Assembly (NCBI GenBank): GCA_013398275.1
Contig: VZSE01011394.1
Coordinates: 65,644 to 129,643 of the forward strand
DNA length: 64,000 nucleotides
From: Promerops cafer
Lineage: Eukaryota > Chordata > Aves > Passeriformes > Nectariniidae
Reading direction: 5' to 3'
A program made the translations under genes and the position numbers. The notes under the pieces are model-generated. The model saw only the letters and a program-made list of their open reading frames with translations, did no database searches and had not been told where the DNA came from. Below are positions 1-10,016 of this stretch, piece after piece (the first letter of the stretch is position 1; every line of letters starts with the position of its first letter).

Positions 1-294
1 CTGTGAGGCACCTTGAAAAGTTTTCAGTTGGTACAAATGGCTGGAGTCCTGAATAAAAATTATAGGATGCAGTTTAAGCTGAATGAAAATAGGTTACCTG
101 CAGAAAATGTGAAGCTGGCATGTGGGCTACGTCTGTCAAGAATAATTTTTATTTGCCTAAATATGTATAAGGGAGGAAGAGAGATAAATTGAAAGAAAAA
201 TGCCATCACAGTAGTGTTCACTCTGGCAAAAAGTTTGTAAACAACATAAAATAGCTGCCTCTCTCAAATGATAGCTTTACTCAAAGCATGTCCA

Positions 295-328
295 ATATAT
301 ATGTGTGTATATATGCACATATATATAA
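295..328. repeat. Alternating TA/TG dinucleotide tract
   Basis: A 34-base run of alternating purine and pyrimidine made of TA and TG steps, broken by one GCAC. It is a simple repeat and is likely length-variable between individuals. Confidence 0.7.
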
Positions 329-1192
329 TCTAAAGGTAGTCTCTTCACCATGGGAATTGTCTGCAATTATTTTCCCCTTCCATGCTGTATTATAATTAGT
401 AATTTCTGTGTCATCATGGGATGATGCAATGTAAATGCAGGCTTTCTGCTCATCCACTTCTTCCCATGTGTAGTTTTATTCCTCCAGCTGAGCCTGTGCA
501 GCAGATGCCAGCGTTCACTGTAATGAGGGACTGGAGAAGGACCTAAGCTTTACCAGCATTTGAATTGCTCTGGACTGCTCATCACCACTCCTTTAATTTA
601 TACCCTTAGAGAGATGGAAATAGGGTCTATGTCTCCTATGGAAGTGATTTGAAATCTTGCCAAGAAAGAGCCTCAGTCCCTTCCTCCTTATAGTCCTGGC
701 ACGTAAAACCACAGGAGAAAACAAAAAGCATTTGTGAGGAGTCATCCAGGAAGAAAGATTAACAATATAAACCAAAGGAGAAGAGAGAAAAGACCCTTTC
801 CTCATTGAAAGTGGGTCTGTGCTTATTTTAATGGATCTTTTACAGTCCCTGAATGTCCTCTAATCTGAGTGTAATGCTCATTGCTGTTTCTGCTGCTTCT
901 TTGTTCGACATCCTGCCTGTTTTGCTTGTGGTTGGGCAAGGGGAGGGGGGAAGTGCAGTCACTGGCCAGCTTTATCTTTGTGTGAGGAACAAATGTTGTT
1001 GTCATCCTCAAGGTTATGGAGCATGTCTGCTCTGCAAAACAAAGGAGTAGCCAGGGCCTTGTTTGTCCATCTAGTTCTCAGTGCACCCTGGACCTCTCAT
1101 GAAAACCAGGAAGGTTTCTAATTTTTTCTTTTCCTGAAACACATCAAAGACCGTGAGTAGAGGAGGGAGATGCTTCCCCCGCTTCCTATAAA

Positions 1193-1223
1193 CCCCCCCT
1201 TCCCTTCCTCCCTCCCTCCCCCT
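1193..1223. repeat. Polypyrimidine (CCCT-rich) tract
   Basis: About 31 bases of nearly pure C and T with CCCT and CCTT units. The complement is a purine-only strand. I see no coding or splice context around it, so I call it low-complexity sequence. Confidence 0.6.
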
Positions 1224-3449
1224 GCCATCTCTTTTGGTTCTGAAAATTGTGTGGCTTTAACCTTGCTTGTCTAATAATGTGTGACCTTGACTAAAGGTGG
1301 GTTGGAAGGATTTCAGAGTTGGTTTTATCAGGATTAGCTTTTCATCTGCACAGAAGTATCCAAGGAAGTAAGTCATCTCATCTTCTTTCACCTTAGATTC
1401 CGAGCTTTCTCCTTTAGTTCTTAGAACAGTGAGGAGAAAATAGAGTGAATTATTGCGATGGGTATGGTGATACCACATTCAGTGCAACACATGAAAGGTG
1501 AAGCCACCGCTCAGTGCGGGGCTTGGGCTCAGTGCGGTAGGGAGCGCGCAGCTGCCTTTTGCAGGAGTTCAGAGCTCTCCTCTTCCAGCACCATGTGCTC
1601 CTTTTCATGTGCTCTCTGCACAGGCAGCCTGTGCTCCAGGAAGAGCAGAGGAGGAGGGTTGTGGAAACCAAGTACAGAGGAATTATGCTTCTTCATGTCT
1701 TCTCTGCTTCTTGGAACACAAACTGACTTTGAAAGATTGGCTCAGAAAATGAATACCCAGGACATTGCTCTCTGTTACTTTGCTGTGAAACTACTTTCCT
1801 GAATGAAAATATTTAATTCCTTTGAAAGCAAGTGTATAACATCTCTGGAAGTGAAAATCCTGTGGAAATCACAAAGGAAAGAAGGATGAGGTATATAAAA
1901 GCTTTATATATCTAGAGGTTAGTGAGGCTGAGCTTTCTTTACTTTCTTTTTGTGTGTGTTTGTGTGACAGCAATCATAAATGCTCTTGCTAATATTGTTA
2001 TGGTCAGTGCTAGAACCTTCTCATTTCTTGCATTGATTTAAGTTTTATCCACAATAAACAGCCAATAATGTGATCTTTAATGCATTGGAGAGCTTATGAA
2101 CACCCTGAGCCAAGAGATTCCAGTTGTTTAGCAACCCCAATCTGCTGTCACCATACCTTGTGGAAATTACTGCCTTCCATGGAGGACTGCCTCATCCAAG
2201 GCAGCATAATATAAAATTCCCTTACTGTGGGTCAACTCCTCAAGCCCTTAGCCTTGATCAGTAACACCTGATCCTTCACATGTTCTCCATGCAGCTTCTA
2301 TCAGAGCAAGGTGCTATTCCATATGGGAGAGCTGGCAGGATGCATAAACCTTAGGGAAGACTGATAAAATGCACTGAAGAGATTTTTGAATGTAGCTGGC
2401 ATGTTTCTCCTTTATATGTTCTTACTGCATCCATCCCAGACATTACGGAATGAAGTTGTTCCCCATAAATAAAATTAAATAGGCAGCTCTAGAAGCCAAC
2501 AGCCAGCCTGAGCATGTAAGAGGACACAGGACTGCACACCTTGGTGGCTGTGGGCACCAGTTTTCTCTTGTTCAACCCACCAGACTGAAAAAAAGGTCTC
2601 TTCTTGGAGGCAGCCACAGCTGTTTGTTGTTCACTGCAGCTCCCTGCCTAAAATCTGGTATGTGTAATACACAGAGAGCTCTGACGTGTTCTAAATCAAA
2701 ATGTCCAAACAGCTCCTGGGTATTCCTTTAATGGAGTCACAGAGATTTTGTTTTGTGGGAAAGGGGAGTGAAGGGATGCTGGAAGAGGGGTGACGGATGA
2801 TGAAAATTTTGATCTAATTTTCTATAATAAAATACTTTGGGCTGCAGATAAGTAACAGAAATCTATAAAGGAAAAGGGGGTTTGACTGTGACTCCAAAAC
2901 ATCCTCTCCATTAGTTTTCACAAGGTAAGCAGGTTCTGCAGTGCAGGGTATGGATTAATTAATTCTGTATTTCATCCTTCTCTTACTCATTCACATAATC
3001 TTCTTGCCTTGCTCATGTTTTACGTCAGTGAAACCAAAAAGAACAAGCCATTGAAATGTCCTGCTACCATTTTACATCCCCATGATTCTCTTTCACACTG
3101 AGTGAGGTTCTTAAAATGTAGAATCTGCTTAAACTCTGCCCTTGCTAAAATCAGAGGAAGACGACTGTGTAGAAATAAATCAACGTAAAATACTTTGGAA
3201 GTTGTCCCTTTTGGACTTGTGATTCAATATTATTTTTAACTCTAGAATGAGAGCACATTTTAGGTCCAATTATATCTGTTTCTGGCCATTGTCAGAAACA
3301 GGATACTGTTTGGTCTGGCTCATATAGGTATATAACATTCTTATATGTGCACATACACAAAGCTACATGTGAAATAAAGTGCTAGTGTTTTCTTTTTCCA
3401 AATTTCATTACTACTGTATGCTGTTAATAAAGAGATCAGCACTGCTGCC

Positions 3450-4590
3450 CAGACCTGTCTTCTTCACTCTGGTCTAGAATCTAAGCCTGTTTCTGAAATC
3501 CCCCTGGGTGTCTAGTCCTTGGACCAACATATACACATCCAAAACAGAGTTCTTACGTCTGCATTTTGCTGAGCTTCTTCATCAATCTGTTCAGATGATC
3601 ACACTGGAAAATCACCTGTCATTCTGGGCAGTGTCTTCATCTTTCTTCACAAACTTAGATCCATGTTATAACTTAATCTTCACATTGTTTTCACATTATA
3701 TTTTGCATGACTCTGTCTTCTCTACCTACATCACTTATGACTGGTCAGGGTCCTCACACCTTATGCTGTAGCTCAGATATTCTGGTCTTTGGCAGAGATT
3801 TTGGCCATTTTATCTCATTCTTATAAATCTCTCCAACCTGTCATTTTAACTGAAACTCCCTTCAGTTAGTACCTATCCACTTATTTTTCCTTTAGCATTT
3901 GGGATATAGCCTGCTTGCCTTCATTTACAAGACCCTTCAGACCTTTCCTGCCTATTATGTCTCATTCACTGAAAGATGCCTCATTAGGATAACATCTCCC
4001 ATCTCTGATCTCCACCTTTAGTGTTTAATCTCCAAAAGGGAACTTCTGTGCTTTCCCTATGCTGTTGCATTAATTTGATATGAGGTCTCCATTTGTCTCT
4101 GCCTCACCTTCACCACAAATTCTTCATCAAAACCCTTATTTAAGACAGTTTGTATGGTCCCTGCTATGAAGATTGACTGGTTGGTATGTGGGGATGTCTT
4201 CTCCTCCCAGTCCCTAATAGGGCTCTGCTGTTTCTTTCTCCTCCCTCATCAAACATTTCCATCCTTTCTTTCTCCTTTCCTGCTGTGGCTTTCCAAGGCT
4301 TTCATACTTTTTTATGCTGAGTTTGGACAGAACCTACAACAATGAATTCTTAGCCAAGACTCTGAGAACTCCTGTGACCTCTTGGAATACAAATCAAGAG
4401 TATGCACTTAAAGAAAAAATCTGTGTTACTTTTGGGTCTTGCAATTAGAAAAGATAATACTGCCATAAATTCTTTGAGCAGGAACTGAAGCTCTGTACTC
4501 CGTTTTAGCTGCCACAGTCCTCTTGTATGACCATTAGAGAGTCATTTAATCTCACTCTTTTCAACACTCCCCTCAAGACTGATAAACATT
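3450..4590 (+). mobile_element. Possible ancient LINE fossil (L2/CR1-like 3' region)
   Basis: The stretch has a pyrimidine-rich plus strand with phrases that recall the 3' part of old amniote LINEs: a tract about fetching 'cattacaagaccc', then a tail near 4478 reading TTCTTTGAGCAGGAACTG followed by CTCTGTACT. That tail resembles the widespread 'ctctttgggcagggactg' ending. No frame stays open, so any coding capacity is gone. The call rests on remembered phrase similarity only. It could equally be unique sequence with chance resemblance. A profile search against amniote LINE consensus sequences would decide. Confidence 0.2.
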
Positions 4591-5781
4591 CATTAATATT
4601 TTGTTATGGTTTGAAGTCATAAACTAACACTTATACTGCACTGACAAGTCATAGCAGTATTTAGATAAAAATGCTGGGAAAATTCTTGATCATCTGGATA
4701 TGCAGTGGAGAAAACAAATTTATTGCAAGTAGCAGTATCTATGATAGTTAATGTCTGTGCAGAAGGATGATGATGGTGAGAAATATCTTCCCAGTGTCTT
4801 GGCAATATTTCCTTAGTAATCAAGAAATTAAAGTTGAGCTACAAACATTTTTCTTGCTTTGTGAATGACTATTTCCTCTAAGGATCTCCTGAAATCTGAG
4901 ATGTGCAATAGCTCTAACATTCCTTTTCCCATACAGAATTAGTTTCGTAAGCAAGAAATAAAATTAAACCCAGGCACAGCGGTATTTTAAAAGGGAAAGA
5001 CAGTAGCCTTGAATTATCCATGTTGATTTGACAAAGATAGTGATGCTGCAGATATAATACACGGCACTGCTGTCACAGCACCAAGTGACATCTTTTTATC
5101 CAAAGTGAAAATGAAATGCCAAAGTGAAGGAGTTCTGCAAGTCTTCTTGTGCTGTTTGCAAAAGTGTAAAACTCATTTCTGTGGTGTAAGGTGGGTGTTT
5201 ACCACAACTTTGCTTTAAATTAGAGATTGCTAAGACAGCAAGGTCTAGCTGAGGTTCCCTAACATTCTTTTTACCTACAACCCTGTTGTATGTTACTTTT
5301 AACCTTGCCAGACATGAGCTGTTTGGCTTGAAATTATCAATACTTCACGTATTTGCATCTTGGGTTTGTTTTGGAGATGTTTTCACCATTTAAACACTTT
5401 TTGAGAACGTTAGCAGAAGGAATGCATCCATAATAAATAATAAATCCATAATAAATGTTTTACCATTGCTTTCCTGGTCGTCCTTTTCTTCTCTGTTTTG
5501 GAGATTCTCCTCTGATTTGCCAGGAATGCTTTCCTATAGTAGGGTTCTGTTAATACCCACATGGAAACTTCCTCCAGAGGCCCTTTTCAGTTTCTTTGTG
5601 CTCAGCAACTTCCTGAATTATGACCAACCTTCTGTGGAGATTTTGTCTGCACTGAGAGACAGCTGCCATTGACAACATTGTCAATGTGTAAACCACTGCC
5701 AAGGAGAGGCTGACCAAGGTACAAGCAGCATTGTTGAGCTCTCTTGTTAATCACTACCATAGCCTGCTGAAACTGGAATTT
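4591..5781. other. Unannotated AT-rich sequence
   Basis: No gene, RNA gene or recognisable transposon seen. It contains a small local repetition of the word ATAATAAAT near 5430-5457 and otherwise looks like unique sequence. Confidence 0.6.
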
Positions 5782-5929
5782 AAAAAAAAAACAAAGTGGC
5801 AAAACCCCCTAAACCCAAAACTACAACAACAACCAAACAAACAGAAAACAAACAAGCAAAATGCCCACAAAAGACAACCAAACCAAAAACTCAAAAGGCA
5901 AAATAAACCCCCATGAAAAAAAAGAAAAA
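5782..5929. repeat. A/C-rich low-complexity tract
   Basis: About 150 bases almost without T or G, made of A runs joined by CC, CAA and CAAA words, starting with a run of ten A. The translated Lys/Gln/Asn/Pro-rich frame is a product of the composition, not a protein. It is the compositional complement of the T/G-rich tract at 37.3 kb. Confidence 0.75.
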
Positions 5930-6929
5930 TTAGCTCTTAACTGGGCAAACTTGAGCTGGTGGCTGCCTGGTCAAGATACACAAAGATGGGACATGTGGAA
6001 GAAAACAGGGTTCAATCCTTAAGCTGAAATAGGCATTTTAATAGATACTCAGTGGCTTATGTGCTGAGATGCTGTTCATAAGAGCTAATCTTATATTGTC
6101 TGCACCATTGTGCATTTGACCTTGCAATATTAAACATTTTGCTTAACACAGCTCTTGAAATGGGCACAGAAATCGGGATATGCAATGTGCAAGCAAATTC
6201 AGGCCAGTGTTTGCCTTGTGGACCTTCTATAAACTTTTAATCTAGATGCAGGCAAAAAGGAAGATTGGAAAATTTCCCCAGCACATATAACTTCATCAGT
6301 GTGAGAGGAAAGCACATTCATGCACACACAAATGCGTCTATGAATACAAAAAGGAATATAATGGAATTAATTTAGTTTGTCCATTTACTTCTAACAATTT
6401 TTTCAACAGCTAAATGATAACAAATCACAGTCAGAAGGAAAGACCAGTTTTGAGCAGTACTTGGGTTTATGAGATTGACAGTGCTTGGTTGACACCACCA
6501 CATAATTCCCTTTCCTCGCTTGTTCTCTGGTAATTCTGAACCTGTTAATTTGTCACCTGTTAACTCTTACACAAGGAGGGCAGAAGCTGTAAGAGATTTT
6601 AGCTGGCAATCTTCAGCAAGACAGTTCTTGCAGGTAGGACATTATCATTCTGTCTGTGTTGCTCTTGGGGTCTATCCTGGGATTGCATTTGCTTGTATTA
6701 TAGAACTGCCTGAGGTCCAAATGTGTTGCAGGTTATATATGAAGAGAATAATTTCAAATACAATTTACAGGTAAGGAACTGAGTCATGGGGAGGTGAAAT
6801 TGACTTAGCTTAGATAGGAATCCATTGGAAAATCCATGAGATGAAATAAGTCCCAGTCCAGTGCCTTAATCATACAACCAGCCTTCTACTTCAGCTGATG
6901 TTCAGCTGGAGTCATTGGAAGAGTCTTGA
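5930..6929. other. Unannotated sequence with a possible MIR-like fossil
   Basis: Mostly unique AT-rich sequence. Near 6768-6800 the words TTACAGGTAAGGAACTGAG and GGGGAGGTGAAATTGACTT recall the core of old MIR-type SINEs (fragments like 'ggaaactgaggc' and 'gaggtgaagtgactt'). The similarity is short and from memory, so I do not call it as an element. Confidence 0.45.
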
Positions 6930-7661
6930 GGGCATGTATACAAAAAAAGACTCAGATATGGGGTGTGTGAGACAGCACAACAGAACATAAGTGAACCAAC
7001 AGGTTCCTGGAATGCTTCTGAGAACTTCCTTCTCCAACTGACAGAGGAAATGAGGAGAGCTTCTTTGCCTCACCAACAGGGTGGGAGGAGTGTTTAATGT
7101 CAAGCTCAACATTGGCTGCAATGACTGTGAAATCCCATGATTCTATGAAAGGCTGGATTTAAAGTATTTTAGGGCAATGATGCAAATACTGCAAACTCAC
7201 TGCCCTGGACTTCAGAAGAGCAGTTTTTGGCCTCTTCAGGGATCTGTTTGGTAGAGTCCCATGGGATAAAGCCCTGTGCATGGAGGACCAGCCCAAGAAA
7301 ACTGGCTGATATTTAAGGATCTACTCTGAGTTCAGGGGCAATGCAGCCCAATGAAGAGGAAGACAGGCAAAAATCCCAGGAGACAGTGTGGACGAACAAG
7401 GAGCTCCTGGACAAACAGAAACACAAAAATGAAGTTTGTAGAGTGTGAAAACAAGGACGGGTAGCCTGGAAGTAGAAAAAAATTTGCCTGAGCAACCAGG
7501 GATCAGGTTAGGAAAGCTAAAGCCTGGGTAGAATAAAACCTGGACAGAGACATCAAGGGCAAGAAGAAAACTTCTATAGGTACATGAGGGATAAAAGGAA
7601 GACTAGGGAAAATGTGGGCCCTCTCCAGAAGCAACCTGGTTACAAGGAGAGGCTGAAGTAT
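6930..7661 (+). mobile_element. CR1 LINE, 5' part (split by LTR)
   Basis: This is the upstream half of a decayed CR1 non-LTR retrotransposon. Conceptual translation in shifting frames recovers CR1 ORF2 signatures: a decayed end of the endonuclease domain near 6960-7080 (NRFLEC, then FLLQLTEEMRRA), and the linker before reverse transcriptase near 7250-7620 (VWTNKELL, KHKNEV, GIKGRLGKMW). Several stops and frameshifts show it is dead. The remainder continues at 8371 after the inserted LTR; joining GAAGTA at 7655-7660 to the sequence after the LTR restores the E-A-E-V-F-N-D reading. The 5' boundary is approximate, since similarity fades above about 6950. 5' truncation is normal for CR1. Confidence 0.85.
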
Positions 7662-8370
7662 TGTCTTGGTTTGAAAAGACAGGATTCTGCTAAGGAAGGC
7701 AGAAGCCTCCCTTGAAATGGAAAGTGTAAACCCACTTCCTCCAAATTATTATGATTTTGAAATTAGGGGCTCTCAGGCAAAGATATAGGAATAGGAATAA
7801 CAGTTCTTTACTAGGAAAATTAAAAATACAAATGCAATAGTACAAAAAAACCCCAAAACACTGTCAGTCAGACTACGACCTGCCACCCTGTTGGTCAGGG
7901 TGTTGGTAGCAGTCTGATTAAATTGTGGCTGCAGTCCTCCTGGAGTGACAGATGTGGCTCTGTTGGAGCAGTGATCCTGTAGAAGGGTGTAGTTTTCCTC
8001 TGAAGGTCCAGTGGTGGTGTAGATGGGCCTGGTCTTCCTCTGGGAATCAGTGGAGAAGAAAGCTGCTCCTCTGGGAATCCAGTGGGAAAAGGCTACTGTG
8101 GTGTTCCAAATGTCAGATTATATCCAGGTAGGAATGCTTGGCTCCTCCCCCTGGCTGGAGCATCTCACAATGGGATGATGTAATTTTATCAGTCATGCAG
8201 GAAGACTCAATGGCCCATTAACAGAAGATATTTCCTGGAGGGAGGATTGGTTGTGTGAAGAGATAAAGAAAACTGCCTCACCTGGTTTTAACAGGTGGCC
8301 CAAAACTGCCCCACCGCTAACAGATGGCAATAGAATACACTCCCCCAACCACATCTTGTAACCTAAGACA
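7662..8370 (-). mobile_element. Solo LTR of an endogenous retrovirus-like element
   Basis: A 709-bp block that interrupts the CR1 copy, begins TGTCTTGG and ends CTAAGACA, so it has the inverted TG...CA ends of an LTR. I recognise it as similar to an LTR type common in songbird genomes. No internal retroviral genes adjoin it, so it is a solo LTR left by recombination between two LTRs. The flanking five bases (AGTAT before, GGTTT after) match at three positions, compatible with a decayed 5-bp target duplication as made by ERVL-like elements. Read on the minus strand it has a GC-rich box (8141-8155) about 20 bp upstream of a TATA-like GGATATAAT (near 8117-8125), and a weak poly(A)-like AGTAAA at 7807-7812. 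This is why I place it on the minus strand; the orientation is less sure than the identity. Confidence 0.8.
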
Positions 8371-10016
8371 GGTTTTTAATGACTTTTTGCCTTGGTCTGC
8401 ACCAACAGGTTCTCCAGCCAGACTCCCCAAGTCACAGAAGGCAAACGCAGCAGGGACTGGCTGAATAAAGAACCATCTTCAGTAGGAGAAAGCAGGTTTG
8501 AGAACATTTAATAAAGCTGAAGGTGCACAAATCCATGGGACTTGAGGAGATCCTGATGAGATCCTGAGGGAACTGGCAGGTGAAGGATCTAAACAATATC
8601 CATCACATTTGAAAAGTTGTGGCAGACTAGTGAATTTCTCACTGAGTGGAAAAGGGGAAACCCCAAATTTAGAAAAGGGTAAAAAGAAAGACTGAGGGAA
8701 CTACAGGCCAGTCAGTCTTGCCTTGGTACCTGAAAACATCATGGAATAGATCCTCCTGGAAAATATTCTAAGACACATGGAATATAAATACATAATTGGT
8801 GACAGCCAACATGGCTTTGCTAAGGGCAAATCACACCTGACAAATTTGGTGGCTTTCTGTGGAGGGGTGACAGTGTTGTTGGGTGAGGGAAGAGCAGCTG
8901 ACATCATCTACCTGAGCCTGTGCAAAGCATTTGACATTGTCCCTCAGAATATCCTTGTCTCTGAACTGGATTTGATGGATGGAATTCTGGGTGGATAAGG
9001 AATTGGCTGGACACTCATACTCAGAGCTGCTGCCAGTGTCTTAACGTCTGGGTGCAGAGAAAGTGGCCCCTCAGGTGTCTCCTCAGGGATGGGACATCTC
9101 TGTTGGTGACATGGACATTGGCACCAACAATTTTGCAAATTTTCTGAGCTACGTGCTGTGGTGGACATGCTGGAGGGAAAGGATAGATCTAGAGGGACCT
9201 TGGTAGGCTTGGAAAGTAGGTCTGTGTGAACCTCATGAAGTTCAATGAGACCAAGTGCCAGGTCCTGCACATGGGTCAGGACAATCCAAAGCACAAATAT
9301 AGACTGGGCAGCGAATGGATGGAGAGCAGTCCCGAGAAGGACTTGGGAGTGTTGGTTGATGAAAAGCCCAACATGACCCAGTAGTGAGAGCTCGCAGCTC
9401 AGAAACCAACGGTGTCCTGGACTGCGTCAGGTCAGGAGAGGGGATTCTGTACCTCTACTCTGCTCTTGGGAGACCAATGCTGTGTCCAGTTCTGGTGTTC
9501 ACAATATAAGAAGGACGTGGAACCATTGGAACAGGTTGGAACAAGAATTATTGTATTATTTCTGCTGGAACAAAAATTATTAGATGGAGGGAACTTTTCT
9601 CCTATAAAGACAGACTGGGGAAGTTGAAATTGTTCAGCCTGGAGAAAACTAGGCTGTGGGCAGGCCTTATAGCCCATTCCAGTGTCTAAGGGAGCTAAAA
9701 GAAAGCCAGAGAGCCTTTTTACAAGGGCGTGTAGGTACAGGACAAGGGGTAATGACTTTAAACCGAAAGATGGCAAGTTTGAGTTAAACATTAGGAAAAA
9801 ATTCTTCACTGTGAGGATGGTGAGAGACTGACACGGGTTACCCAGAGTTGTGGCTGCCCCATCTCTGGAAGTTTCCAAGGCCAGGATGGATGGAACTCTG
9901 AGCAACTTGGTCTGCTGGAAGGTGTCCCTGCCCATGGAACAGGGGTTGGAATGAGATGGTCCCTAAGGTCGCTTCAAGCCCATACCTTCCCATGGCTGTC
10001 TGATTCCATGAATCAT
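8371..10016 (+). mobile_element. CR1 LINE, 3' part (reverse transcriptase to 3' end)
   Basis: Continuation of the CR1 copy that starts upstream of the LTR. It runs through the reverse transcriptase domain (about 8670-9640) and the 3' end. Between 9625 and 9700 is the typical 'ttgttcagcctggagaaaa' phrase. At 9780-9830 is the AACATTAGGAAAAAATTCTT phrase, and at 9955-10016 the ending GGTCCCTAAGGTCGCTTC followed by TGATTCCATGAATCATT, a degenerate form of the avian CR1 terminal repeat built on ATTCTATG. With the part before the LTR it gives about 2.4 kb of CR1, long for a bird copy. Divergence is high, so the copy is old. Confidence 0.9.
8690..9640 (+). pseudogene. CR1 ORF2 reverse transcriptase relic
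   Basis: In intact CR1 this ORF encodes endonuclease plus reverse transcriptase, which copies the element's RNA at a nicked target. Here one frame is open for only about 70 codons (8777-8998). It holds IIGDSQHGFAKGKS and the motif A region IIYLSLCKAFDIVP. The catalytic Asp expected after YL in motif A is Ser (AGC). Further on, the FADD box of motif C is degraded to FANF near 9128-9141, in another frame and after a deletion near 9090. The C-terminal part is seen at 9400-9560 as TLLLGDQCCVQFWCSQYKKDVEPLEQV, again with shifts. The domain order is normal, but both catalytic motifs and the frame are lost, so it cannot act. Confidence 0.85.

Larger units (their letters stand above)
1..3449. other. 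Unannotated AT-rich sequence
   Basis: I see no gene or recognisable transposon here. Open frames on both strands are short (114 codons at most) and resemble no protein family I know. Two small simple repeats within it are listed separately. The composition and scarcity of CpG fit bird intergenic or intronic DNA. Confidence 0.6.

Noticed and set aside
6007..6020. B-box-like GGGTTCAATCC
   Set aside because: No cloverleaf can be formed with the upstream sequence.
6733..6771. 39-bp micro-exon between GCAG and GTAAGG
   Set aside because: The donor-like word is part of a MIR-like phrase and the acceptor lacks a pyrimidine tract.
9432..9935. 167-codon open frame on the minus strand, longest in the window
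   Set aside because: It is the antisense shadow of the plus-strand CR1 3' region.
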